Assembly (NCBI GenBank): GCA_003427395.1
Contig: BFEA01000330.1
Coordinates: 1,549,393-1,611,796 of the forward strand
Direction: 5' to 3'
Length of the DNA stretch: 62,404 nt
Origin: Chara braunii
Lineage: Eukaryota > Streptophyta > Charophyceae > Charales > Characeae
This document shows positions 53,830 to 62,404 of this stretch, one piece after another. The translations under genes were made by a program, and so were the position numbers. Every line of letters begins with the position of its first letter. Positions within the stretch are counted from its first letter, which is position 1. The notes under the pieces were generated by a model, which was given only the letters and a program-made list of their open reading frames with translations, had not been told where the DNA came from and did not search any database.

Positions 53830-54900
53830 AGCTAGGTCCTTTTTCTAATGGATGGACCTGGCCTTCTGGGTTATGTAGGGCTGGTAGGTGCCCTTGATCT
53901 CACTTGGCGATCAAAAAGGGCCTAGCCCGACCTCGAATTTTAGCTGAGGGTGCAGGTTGCTACCACCACTTCTCACAACTATAAAAGCAGGCATTGCCCG
54001 TAACTACCTCGAAGTTGTGAGGCAATGATGCTACATATTTAAAAGGCAATGCTGCATCTGCTGAGCGGAAAGGTTGTTGCAGAAGTGAGGGGAAAGACTC
54101 TTGGAGAGTGAGGAGGAAGATGGCGGTCTGCAAGCTTAGTGGAGAGGAGGTGCTGTTGGAATAGAGGGAGGTGCATGTTGGAGTGAAGAGGGGGGATGTT
54201 GCCCAACTCCATGGTGGGCTGCATGTTGGAGTGAAGAGCAGAGATGCTGCCCAACTCCATGGTGGGCTGCATGTTGGAGTGAAGAGCGGAGATGCTGCCC
54301 AACTACATGGTGGGCTGCATGTTGGAGTGAAGAGAGGAGATCCTGCCCAACATGTTGGAGTGAAAAGGGAAGGTGTTGCCAAAATTTTGAATGATCGGCA
54401 GGGTATGTGGAGGTGGTGAAGAAGGTAGTTATGGAGGATGTGTAAGTCGTCAATAAACAAGTGGGAGAGAGTGAGGGGAAGGGAGGAGTACACAAATGTG
54501 TACTATTTGGAAAAAAAAAACAGGTGTGTTAAATTTGAGAGAAAAAGAAAAGAGGGACTATTGACGCCCAAACTGAAGTACGGCAAGGGGTGGTTAGGTG
54601 AAGGTTGGCAAAGGCGTCGACAACCATAACCATAATCTTGGTAGCTAGGTACTTGCGGCATCATCAGCCATAGCTGCAATAAGGTGTGACTTGTCGTGCG
54701 GCTTGGTGTTGAAAACTTGTTGTTGCAATAAGAATTGCGACACAAGTTGGTATTGGCTGGTGGTCGTTGGTGTGGACTCGAAGGCCATAGACGTAGGAGG
54801 AAGGTGACATTTTTTTTGGATCACAACAAGTGAGTGGTAAAGATTTTTTGAACTTCACTTACGTAAGGTTAGTGGAGGACTTAGGTCCATTCTTTCCCCT
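53830..54900 (+). repeat. Promoter-plus-minisatellite repeat, copy 2
   Basis: ACTATAAAAGCAGGC (53,979-53,993) is preceded by GCTACCACCACTT and followed by AATGATGCTACA, GTGGAGAGGAGGTGCT, a tandem array, GCGTCGACAACCA (54,612) and ACTTCACTTACGTAAGGTTAG (about 54,855). Copy 1 (34,640-35,720, minus strand) has the same landmarks in order, but its tandem unit is unrelated in sequence. Presumably an LTR/TRIM-like promoter region. Confidence 0.55.
54174..54370. repeat. 48-bp tandem array
   Basis: About four units GCATGTTGGAGTGAAGAG... CCAACTCCATGGTGGGCT, the last partial. Because 48 is a multiple of three, all frames that are open in one unit stay open, giving a 16-residue repeat (HVGVKSGDAAQLHGGL) on the plus strand and another on the minus strand. 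Either could be translated, but I regard it as a non-coding repeat. Confidence 0.82.
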
Positions 54901-55470
54901 TCACCCCGTTTGCACCCACACTTTGTATGACCCTTCACTTTTGCTTTGGGCGCTTGAAAAGAAAAAGGGAATTGATAGTTATGGTGTGTGAGTGACCGTG
55001 GTAATGAGAGAAAGGTGGAACCCTGACTGTTTGTGGAAAATTGTTTCTTTTTCTTTTCTTTTCCTTAGAATTGAGATGATTATGGTGTGTGCAAGTATGT
55101 GGAAAAAGAAATGCATGTTTGGAGAAAAAAAAAAAGGGACAATGAATGGTTTGTACGAGTTTTTACTACTTTTATTTTTCTCTTCTTGAACTTCACTTAA
55201 TGTATCGCGTTGTAAATTTAAAAAAATGAAAAGGGGACGAGATAGAAGAAGTAAAAAAAAAAAAAAAAACAATAAAAGAAGGTGGTGAACGACAATGAAT
55301 GTAGCCATTTTCCTAAGGCAACCCGCTCTATCCCAAATGCCCATCTTCTTTCTGACACCCTGTTAATTCCTCTTCCTTTTTCATCTAAGCTCCCAATATC
55401 GTACGAGAGGACGAGACAGACAATTCCGCTTTGGGTCCGATTGACCCTCACTCTAGGAAGCATCTAAGAT
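54901..55470. other. Unassigned, no gene seen
   Basis: AT-rich with poly(A) runs (55,124-55,134 and 55,252-55,269). Nothing recognisable. Confidence 0.4.
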
Positions 55471-55476
55471 GGGTCC

Positions 55477-55938
55477 TCATATGGTTTCAGAGTCAGCCCT
55501 GTTATCGATTTGGAGTGAACCCGATTCCTCGGGGGTAGTACTTTGCCGATTCGGAGGTGGCGGCCCAACCTTTGAGATCCGAGTTTTCTGGCTCGGGCGA
55601 GCGAAAAAAGTATCCTCAGAGCACTTCCTAAATCGTTTGGGTGAGTGAAGGTGCAGAATGGGTCGGTCCTCCTCGAGTCCTGGGCGACGTGAGGCTGAAT
55701 TAGTGTCATTCTGAATAGCCACCTTAGGTATAACTATTGGAAAAGAAAAAACTGGAGACACTTGAAGCTTCAACCCATTAAAGGAGTAGTCTTCAACGCG
55801 GACGCTCATAGGCGTTGCATCGTGGGTAGGTTCAGAGCCGCAAGAAGCGTGAGCCTTGTGGGTCAAAGAGGAAAGTAGTTTACATTTTTTCTCAGAGATG
55901 AAAGATAAGTTTTGACTATCGGTCTTAACCCCTAACAC
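55477..55938 (-). CDS. Hypothetical protein, 153 aa
   Basis: An uninterrupted frame of non-repetitive composition (starts MLGVKTDSQNLSFISEKK). A Pro/Ser/Arg-rich C-terminal half (RPSQKTRISKVGPPPPNRQS) follows. No domain, signal peptide or membrane segment seen. It may be part of a retroelement lying between here and the recombinase at 57,150-58,107, which is on the same strand. Length alone is weak evidence. Confidence 0.3.
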   Translation of the reverse strand: MLGVKTDSQNLSFISEKKCKLLSSLTHKAHASCGSEPTHDATPMSVRVEDYSFNGLKLQVSPVFSFPIVIPKVAIQNDTNSASRRPGLEEDRPILHLHSPKRFRKCSEDTFFARPSQKTRISKVGPPPPNRQSTTPEESGSLQIDNRADSETI

Positions 55939-56053
55939 AGAAAGCCGTGTGGATCGTTCACAGACGCCGCGCGAACTGGCAATGACAGTCTATTTTGATA
56001 TGCGCAAGGAGGTGGCCGAATGATTACTGCAGTCGGGGGAATTCTAGGTTAGT

Positions 56054-56689
56054 TTGACTAGGGTGGGTTGTTTGATTTATGACTCATCTTTGACTTTCCC
56101 CGGACGAGATGTGCCTAGTTTCTGGAGGGGCAATTTGAGAAACCCCCCTCGTAGTAATATTTTCGTAAGGAGACGGTTGCGACACATTATAAGATTTGAC
56201 CTTGCCCCAACGATAAAGGATGAGACTGCGTGTATAATAGTTATATGCAACCAAGAGAGCAGTCCGAACGTGGAAATTGCTCCGAAGGTAAGATGGTTCC
56301 TGATCCAGTTGCTCCTACATTTTAATGAGCGGCATGATCTGTTTCAAATCTTGGAGCATACTTGGCGGGCCCAGGCTAATTGGTTCAATTGGGTTTGGAA
56401 CAAGACTTTCGTCCCGACGCAACTCGATGATGAGGAGCGCAAACTTCTGGAACTCATCAGGGACCGACTTGGTGATTTCCTTGTGATAGATGGACAAAGT
56501 CGGACGAGATCTGACTATTCAGAGGTACTTGTTGGTGCGAGACACAACGGAGGAGGAACTCATTGCACAGGCGGAGTGACAATCGATGGTCTTCGATGGC
56601 ACGCCAACACAGTGGCATGGATTCATCGACATAGTCAACGACGGGGAAGGTTTTCCCAGAGACACGTGCAGGCATCCGGGCGAACGTGA
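56054..56689 (+). CDS. Hypothetical protein, 211 aa
   Basis: The longest clean frame in this part of the window. It has a tryptophan-rich mid-section (EHTWRAQANWFNWVWNKTFV) and an acidic helical stretch (LDDEERKLLELIRDRLGDFL). I do not recognise a family. Nothing similar occurs elsewhere in the window. The minus strand over the same region has only two shorter frames. Confidence 0.35.
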   Translation: MTRVGCLIYDSSLTFPGRDVPSFWRGNLRNPPRSNIFVRRRLRHIIRFDLAPTIKDETACIIVICNQESSPNVEIAPKVRWFLIQLLLHFNERHDLFQILEHTWRAQANWFNWVWNKTFVPTQLDDEERKLLELIRDRLGDFLVIDGQSRTRSDYSEVLVGARHNGGGTHCTGGVTIDGLRWHANTVAWIHRHSQRRGRFSQRHVQASGRT

Positions 56690-57140
56690 TGCGGTGACCC
56701 GGCGAGCTTCATGGGTATACTTTGTATTTCCATTAGTTTAGTGATACGATGCTACTCTCGCGAGTGATCGTGGGAGTCGACATCACATCCACCGGTAGCC
56801 GCTGTGGATTCATACGGATACTAAATACGACTACGACCCACTTGTTAAGGATGAGCACACCTTGTCCCGCCATTGTGTGGAGATTCGCACTCTCACTTGA
56901 CTGGAACCTTCTACCTTCTCTTCCCTACATATGAATCTTCCTTCCCACAACACTATTGCATCAAACCCTCTCCTGAGCAATCGCAAGCTCTGCCTCTTAC
57001 CTCCTTATATTACCTTCCTCACAACGCACCTCCTGGTACCCCCGCATCCTCTCTCTCAACATTACCCATCGTTTCACCATCCCCGAGTCCAAATTCTCCT
57101 ACCTCCCCAGTCCTAGGGTGCATTTCAGCACCCTCAACCC
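56690..57140. other. Unassigned, C-rich strand
   Basis: Low-complexity C/T-rich plus strand; no domain in any frame. It lies just 3' of the recombinase gene (minus strand) and could include its element's terminus. Confidence 0.4.
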
Positions 57141-57149
57141 CTCAATCCT

Positions 57150-58107
57150 CGGTCTCACAACAATCTTCTTTTCGACCTAAACTCCCTTCACTTGTCCTCT
57201 TCCATCCGTACCTCATAAATGTTCCAACACTATTCCATGTCCCCTGCCGCATCATCTCACCGGACTCCATCCCTCCTCTATTCCCGCCTGAACTCCCCCT
57301 ATACAAAAACTGTGCCCACGCTCCCCTTCATAAACTCCTGTCTCCTCAAACCACTTTTCTATGCCCTTATTAAATTCGCCTCCACTCACCGGACCATCAC
57401 CCCACATGGACCGAAATGAGTAACCCCTCCTTATATCCTGCCCCAACCGATCATAACTTTTCAACAACTCCGGAAGCCAACCTAAAAAAGTCTCTTCCTC
57501 ACTTTGAGGGTCACGCAATCTTATCATAAACCTTCCCCCATGTCGATCGGTCTTCGTATACCTCGGCCGCACAACCCTCTTCTCAAAGTCAATTTCCTTA
57601 CATTGCAACCTCAACCCTCTCCACAGCGCTGCCAACTTTCCCACAAAATTGCACAAATATAGAAACGCCCCTCCATCTCGGTATGCCTGAGTCTCCGGAT
57701 AACCTTTCAATAGCTTCACCTTTGCCTTAATATGCTCAAGCACTCTCTTCAACTTCAACCATCTTAAGGGTCGTGCTGACTCCTCAACCACAGCATCCCA
57801 CTCTACTACTTTGGCATGAATCTCCTTCGTCATTTCTCCCAAACAATCGAAAGCAAGCACTCAAGCAGTTCACAACCGCATCAACTGTGGACGGGGACAC
57901 AAGCGGCAAGCCTTCAGCATCGGACGTTCGGCACCGACCTTCTACCTCAACGAGCCACTGGCTGTTGACGAAAGACAAGACATCCAAATCATTGCAGCTC
58001 ATACAATCTCTTCCGACGTTGTTACACTCCAACCATTCATTCAAGGCAAGAAAAAGCTTCTGCATTCCACCTCTCCATCGCTGTCCAGCCCCATATCCGC
58101 CAACCAA
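57150..58107 (-). pseudogene. Tyrosine recombinase (Crypton/DIRS-like), decayed
   Basis: The minus strand gives an N-terminal core-binding-like region (LFLALNEWLECNNVGRD, GLPLVSPSTVDAVVNCLSAC). After a frame change near 57,830 comes the catalytic domain. LAALWRGLRLQCKEIDFEKR holds the first Arg, and RYTKTDRHGGRFMIRL holds the Lys on the beta hairpin. GHSFCIGGVQAGIEEGWSP corresponds to HxxR with Arg changed to Cys. After a one-base shift, GTWNSVGTFMRYG supplies the Tyr at 57,208-57,210. Such enzymes integrate circular DNA at target sites without end duplication. The R-to-C change (CGC to TGC is a transition) and two frameshifts make it inactive. Whether it is a Crypton or the YR of a DIRS/Ngaro element is open; no RT of that type is adjacent on this strand. 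Confidence 0.75.
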
Positions 58108-58265
58108 GGCGCTGCTCCACTCAAGTCCAGCCTCGTATCCACCTTCAAACTCGGGAGTGCTTCACTTTTGCCTCCAGCCGCCATCGCTCAGGCATTTGTT
58201 CCACCATTCCCTGCGAGACGGCGACGTCACTTGCGGGACAATGGAGGGAGTTGGGCGGTTCAGGA

Positions 58266-58365
58266 GGTGTGCGGGCCTGCGGCCCACTTCCCTGACTCAC
58301 TTCTGTGCGATCTGGCACCATCTACGGACTACCATTTTCTCAATTTATATGGAACAGACCTACAC
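58266..58365. repeat. 100-bp direct repeat, left copy
   Basis: Starts GGTGTGCGGGCCTGCGGCCC and ends ...GAACAGACCTACAC. It matches 58,889-58,988 with few differences. It lies just beyond the 5' side of the recombinase gene. Confidence 0.85.
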
Positions 58366-58369
58366 GGTA

Positions 58370-58888
58370 TTATGCCAGCAAGCGTGCACCCAGTTGCGCA
58401 CAGGACAGACGAACCGGATTCAGTACACAACAACGTCGGCCTACATCAACGGAAGAAACAAGAACGACGACTGGGATTTGGTGCCAAGGCATTGTCATTT
58501 GAGACTTTGTAAACGCAGAGCATAGATCTACAAAATCTAAGGCCTACAATAACTGCGGAATGTCCATCCACGGCAGGTAAGCAACCATGCAACATCTACG
58601 GTTATTCAGGTTCGATGTGACAACTTACCCAGGCTGGAGCACGACCTCACTGGCCCGTCCGGTCCCACTGCTTTGACCTGTGACAGTATAAGTCACAGGC
58701 GCCTGACCAGCAATGATAGCTTGTGTGCTCTCCCGTCCTGCGCCTTCCAGGCCCCGATTGCTCGTAGCATTCATCGCGAACGCAAGCCTGCGCGCATGCC
58801 ACACAAGGGTCGGGTCCTTAAGAGGTCGAGTCCTTTTCCCTCGCCTTGATTTGGTGAAGCGGTCCACCCCCGTCCTCGATTTTCCCGC
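58370..58888. other. Unassigned sequence between direct repeats
   Basis: No domain found in short frames on either strand. Possibly the left-over body of an element bounded by the two repeats. Confidence 0.4.
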
Positions 58889-58988
58889 GGTGTGCGGGCC
58901 TGCGGCCCAGTTCCCCGACTCACTTCTGTACGATCTGGCATCATCTACGGACTACCATTTTCTCAATTTATCTGGAACAGACCTATAC
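58889..58988. repeat. 100-bp direct repeat, right copy
   Basis: Same sequence as 58,266-58,365, in the same orientation, 623 bp downstream. The shared block includes TCTACGGACTACCATTTTCT followed by CAATTTAT. Confidence 0.85.
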
Positions 58989-59185
58989 ATGTACTTCCGG
59001 ATAGAATTACACACCACGTAATAGTTTGTCTTTTTCACATTGGTGAGTGATGCGGCACGCCCATCATCCCACTTTTTTTTTGTTTTCCCACTACTCGTCT
59101 CGAACCTTGTTGTAAAGTGGAACTACAGGCTGCATGTGGGACCCCGGCCGGGGATCAGGAAAGTGTAAGAAAGGGGGGTGCACGG

Positions 59186-59395
59186 ATGGGCCTAGCTCAG
59201 TTGGTACACCAGTGACATGTTGAACCACAGAACCTAGTTTGAATCCAGATGTAAACAAACAGGCCAGGGCAAAATTATTCTGAATTACCTGGGGCCCGAG
59301 TTCGAATATCGGTCTTTTGGCTAAGATCAAGTGTCAGTTCAATGATGATATCCAAAGGCAGTCGCCCTTTCTTTTTGACTTTGCGAAAAAGAAGG
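59186..59395 (+). repeat. tRNA-derived SINE with U2 segment, copy 1
   Basis: The head has an A box (TAGCTCAGTTGGTA, 59,193-59,206) and a B-box-like AGTTTGAATCC. The body is GGCAAAATTATTCTGAATTACC. Then come about 34 bases matching the U2 5' end (TCGGTCTTTTGGCTAAGATC followed by AAGTGT, 59,310-59,335) and the tail GTCAGTTCAATGATGATATC. The copy at 60,728 has the same head and tail without the U2 part. Confidence 0.7.
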
Positions 59396-60105
59396 GCGAG
59401 GTCCCACTTTCCCAGACTCTTCGTTTCTGCGCTTTGATCTCTATTATCGACGGTCGCAGAATGGAGGATCCAGGTAAGTGGCCTCCCCACGGGCGGGTGT
59501 CTTTCCGCGGGCGCGATGACCGTGCGATAGACTATCGTTAGCGCAAGAGAGCAGGGGCGAGAGTTCTATGATGCCCAATATGATGCTCATACCTCCTGTC
59601 TATGTATACATACAGGGGGACGGGTAGCAAATTTGTTCGGACATAACATACGACTCTTGTCGCCGGAAAGGGAACAGGCGAGCGTTGAAGGGCCTCGTCC
59701 ACGATACCCTGTGTGCGATCAATGAATTTACCGAATCTACGAAGTAAGGGAAAACGAGTACCTCGTTACGTAGATGGTCTCTGCTTGACCTCCAGTCGCG
59801 AGCCTGGTCGGTGCTTGACCTCCTATCGCGACGAAGGGGCACCTGTGCTGCAGCTTCTTCCACCCTGTAAAATATCGCGCGCGATCGGGCACCTGTGCTG
59901 TAGCTTCCTGCTCCTTGTAATTGTCGCGTTCTTCGTTGTCGTTTTCTTCTTGCCGACGGACTCCCGTCCCGACTCTATGCTACGTGCTCCGTCTGTGTGG
60001 GCTCCTCGCTTTGCGTGGAGAACATCTGTACACGACAAACCCGAAGCAAGCTGGTAACTACGCGAAACAGCGACGCGCGCGGTGCTTGTGTGTTTGTGTG
60101 TGCGT

Positions 60106-60198
<93 letters not shown>

Positions 60199-60199
60199 N

Positions 60200-60271
<72 letters not shown>

Positions 60272-60720
60272 GCGAGAAGCGGCGTGATGGGGGTGTTGGG
60301 GGCACTGATGTTAATGTGGTTTACGTGGGTGCGACACGTGTCTGGATCGCGGCTACTTGTGCATGATGGTCTACGGCCGAGGGACGAGGCGGAATGGAGC
60401 TGGAGACGCAAAGATGACGGCCCGCAGGTGGGAGGGAGGTCTCCGTCTTCTAAGCCGCTATTGTATCGTCGATCTACACTGCAGAATGGACTTGGGAGAA
60501 CGCCGGCCATGGGGTGAGGAATCGAACTCTTTATCTGTCTGTTGATATATGCGCACTCTGTTCTTCTTCGCGACATGATAGGGTGAGGACTTGGAACTCT
60601 GTATCTGTTCGTTGCTGTATGCGCTTCATCTGTCCTTCGATGAACAACAGAGAAAAATTGGAAAGAAAAAAAGAAAATAAAAATAAAAAAGAGGGAAAAA
60701 CAGCAACAAGAAAGAGAAAA
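59396..60720. other. Non-coding with long CA/GA microsatellite
   Basis: A (CA)n then (GA)n tract of about 160 bases occupies 60,108-60,268 (one N at 60,199). GGGCACCTGTGCTG(C/T)AGCTTC is duplicated near 59,836 and 59,887. A diverged ~75-bp tandem pair (GGGTGAGGA...GAACTCT(T/G)TATCTGT) lies at 60,513-60,640. Frames spanning the microsatellite are artefacts. Confidence 0.6.
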
Positions 60721-60727
60721 AGCAACC

Positions 60728-60892
60728 TCCGGACTCAGCTCAGTTGGTACATCCATAAACTGGTGACCTGTGTTCGAGTCCAGATGGTACACGATGAACG
60801 AAATTCATGAATAACCTAGCGTTGGGCGTTGGTCAGTTTCACGATGATATCTCAAGCCTTTTGCTCTTTTTGTTTTTCTCTTTTTTTAAAAG
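60728..60892 (+). repeat. tRNA-derived SINE, copy 2
   Basis: CAGCTCAGTTGGTAC (A box) and GTGTTCGAGTCCAG (B box) are followed by GAAATTCATGAATAACC and the tail GTCAGTTTCACGATGATATC, then T-rich sequence. Same family as 59,186-59,395. Confidence 0.7.
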
Positions 60893-61150
60893 AAGCAGCA
60901 GCAGCAGCAGAAGAATAGTGAAAAACAGTGGCCATAGACTGCTTCTCGCACACGCATCGACAAGATATTTCAATACTTCTCCGCCCGCATGTACAGTTCT
61001 CAGTTGAAAACGCCCGCGCAAATTCCCCGACGCGTTTTTTTGGAGCCAGGCTGCGCTCCTGGCACTCACTCCTCAGGGGGCTTCTCCCCAGATCCGCCTT
61101 CCGGGACCACCACCCAACATTCCGACCAGTCTGAGAAGAAGAAGAAGAAG
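60893..61150. other. CAG/GAA triplets and non-coding
   Basis: Short (CAG)n at 60,897-60,911 and (GAA)n at 61,136-61,150. No gene. Confidence 0.5.
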
Positions 61151-61151
61151 A

Positions 61152-61258
61152 GTTGCATTTTCGTCCATGATCCGATGTCAAGAATAGAACACGCGACCTC
61201 CTCATTGAGACCCCCTCATGGGAGGTGACCGCTCAACCAAACGGCTAAGCTGGCCAAA
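61152..61258 (-). repeat. tRNA-derived SINE, second family, copy 1
   Basis: The minus strand reads GCTTAGCCGTTTGGTTGAGC (A box), then GTCGCGTGTTCTATTCTTGA (B box, one change from GTTCGATTC) and ATCGGATCATGGACGAAAAT. Copy 2 at 61,503-61,615 shows the intact B box. Confidence 0.7.
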
Positions 61259-61385
61259 GATTGGTACTTAACCCCACCCCGGCACAGTTTCCCGCCTCCC
61301 GGCGTACCCAGTCACACTCACACCTGAACACCTGACCCTACCACCCAGGCCTGTCGATGCAGCCACCACTCAATGTGTCTCCACC

Positions 61386-61510
61386 CACTCAATGTGTCTC
61401 CTCACTGCCGGCGGTTATTGCGCTGGCAAGAATTGCATTTTTCGTCCATGCCGCCATTCAATGTGTCTCCTCGCTGCCGGTTACTGCGCTATCAAGAATT
61501 GCTTTTTTTT
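61386..61510. repeat. ~65-bp tandem duplication
   Basis: CTCAATGTGTCTCCTC(A/G)CTG...AAGAATTGC(A/T)TTTT occurs twice head to tail (from about 61,388 and 61,457), ending at the T run of the next SINE. The repeat contains GCATTTTTCGTCCATG, a piece of the SINE tail. Confidence 0.65.
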
Positions 61511-61615
61511 TTTTTTTTTTTTTTTGCATTTGTCGTCCATGATCCGATCTCAAGAATCGAACACGCGACCTCGGGGTGATCGGAGTTGCACGCTCAACCA
61601 AACGGCTAAGCTGCT
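61503..61615 (-). repeat. tRNA-derived SINE, second family, copy 2
   Basis: On the minus strand AGCTTAGCCGTTTGGTTGAG and GTCGCGTGTTCGATTCTTGA are A and B boxes. The tail GATCGGATCATGGACGACAA ends in TGC followed by about 23 A, so the poly(A) end is intact. Confidence 0.75.
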
Positions 61616-62404
61616 GACTGGGGTGAGAGTCAGAACAGAGAAGAACGGCGGCAAACAGTTTGCCGAACTGGAACTGCTTTCAGTACATGCTTGTGAAGGG
61701 CTTTGCATTTTTTTGGGACGCGGCGCATGTACAGTACTCAGCAACGCGCACATCGTCTATGCAGAGAAGATTAGTATGACCCTTCATCGATCCAGAAATT
61801 AATGCCTTATTAAGAGCATCGTCACACTAGGCTAGGGCTTTACAAGATGTATCTGACCGGAATTACAGCCACGTGCGGATGTGCGTGGACGCAATTGCGT
61901 CCAGAAATCTGTCGAGAAACGCCCGATGCGAGTATGCCCTCGACAAAAGTCTTATCTCCGAGCAGCATCCCGTCTATCATCTGCCTGTGTGTCAGCTCTC
62001 TTCCATCCAGCTGGCTGTGAGCACTGGCCCTCAGTCTTTTTCTCTGTTTTAAAATTAGAAAAATGGGCGACGGCCTGACGGTGCTCAGGGGCTAAGTCCA
62101 TCTCGAGGGGGTTTAGTCTTCCTTTCGATTACTTGTCAACGTGGCCACAGCGCGGCCGTGAGATGTTCAGATCGGTGGCAGGAAACCAACTCTTAAGCCC
62201 CTGCCAGTGGTACTTATCCCCAGGTCCTTTATATATGGGCCTCTCGCTGACTGCTGTCCTAATTTCGTTGAGTCTATCAAATGATATAGAAGGTGAGTGT
62301 ATCTTCAGGTATAAGGTGGAAAGGTACACTCACCATTTTCTTTTTGGTCTTTCCCATTTGTGAACTAGCGCTACTTGTAAGTTAGCAATCGAATCTCGTG
62401 CATA
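61616..62404. other. Unassigned, no gene seen
   Basis: A short hairpin (GGTGAGTGTA/TACACTCACC, 62,293-62,336) and a TATATA run near 62,230 are present; nothing else recognisable. The window ends here. Confidence 0.4.

Noticed and set aside
57773-58525. 250-codon plus-strand frame
   Set aside because: Lies mainly opposite the tyrosine recombinase, whose minus-strand motifs are specific; treated as a shadow.
60058-60792. Long frames of Ser-Leu or Arg-Glu repeats
   Set aside because: Created by the CA/GA microsatellite; not a protein gene.

Overview
This is a gene-poor, repeat-saturated stretch of a eukaryotic nuclear genome. I see no convincing host protein gene. The origin is most likely a large plant-lineage (streptophyte) genome: it has Ty3/gypsy elements with multi-kb LTRs primed by an initiator-Met-type primer site, hAT-like MITEs, and U2 snRNA and tRNA sequences of plant type. 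The species cannot be named from this.

The backbone is three related Ty3/gypsy elements. Element A (4,920-18,155, + strand) is full length, with ~2.4-kb LTRs. Element B (~18,590-32,154, - strand) is also complete, but its pol is internally deleted and two MITEs sit in its integrase. Element C (~37,900-45,634, - strand) has lost its 5' end. All three decode as gag, aspartic protease, RT, RNase H, PHD finger, zinc-binding integrase, then an accessory region of unknown function before the 3' LTR. The PHD finger (C4HC3) lies between RNase H and integrase. The accessory region holds at least two open frames, and in A and C these overlap by a conserved ATGA stop/start. All copies carry premature stops and frameshifts, many explained by transitions. 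These two additions to a gypsy element are the most interesting content of the window.

Region by region: 1-4,919 holds a family of TA-flanked foldback MITEs, a G-box-bearing minisatellite, three reverse-transcribed U2 snRNA copies with target-site duplications, and a tRNA-Thr(UGU)-like gene. 18,156-18,590 is unassigned. 32,236-32,470 is an LTR remnant. 34,640-35,720 and 53,830-54,900 are two diverged copies of one promoter-plus-minisatellite repeat in opposite orientation. 35,500-36,600 is rich in short perfect hairpins and contains a foldback element. 45,860-46,300 is a minisatellite. 48,690-49,425 contains scrambled pieces of nuclear large-subunit rRNA. 50,450-52,584 is a decayed non-LTR or Penelope-like reverse transcriptase split by a TTAA-flanked MITE. 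57,150-58,107 is a decayed tyrosine recombinase (- strand). 59,186-61,620 holds at least four tRNA-derived SINE copies, one of which carries a U2 5' segment, plus long CA/GA microsatellites. Two N gaps (30,699-30,763 and 51,891-52,043) lie in repeats.

All assignments rest on motif recognition and on comparing copies inside the window. No database search was possible.
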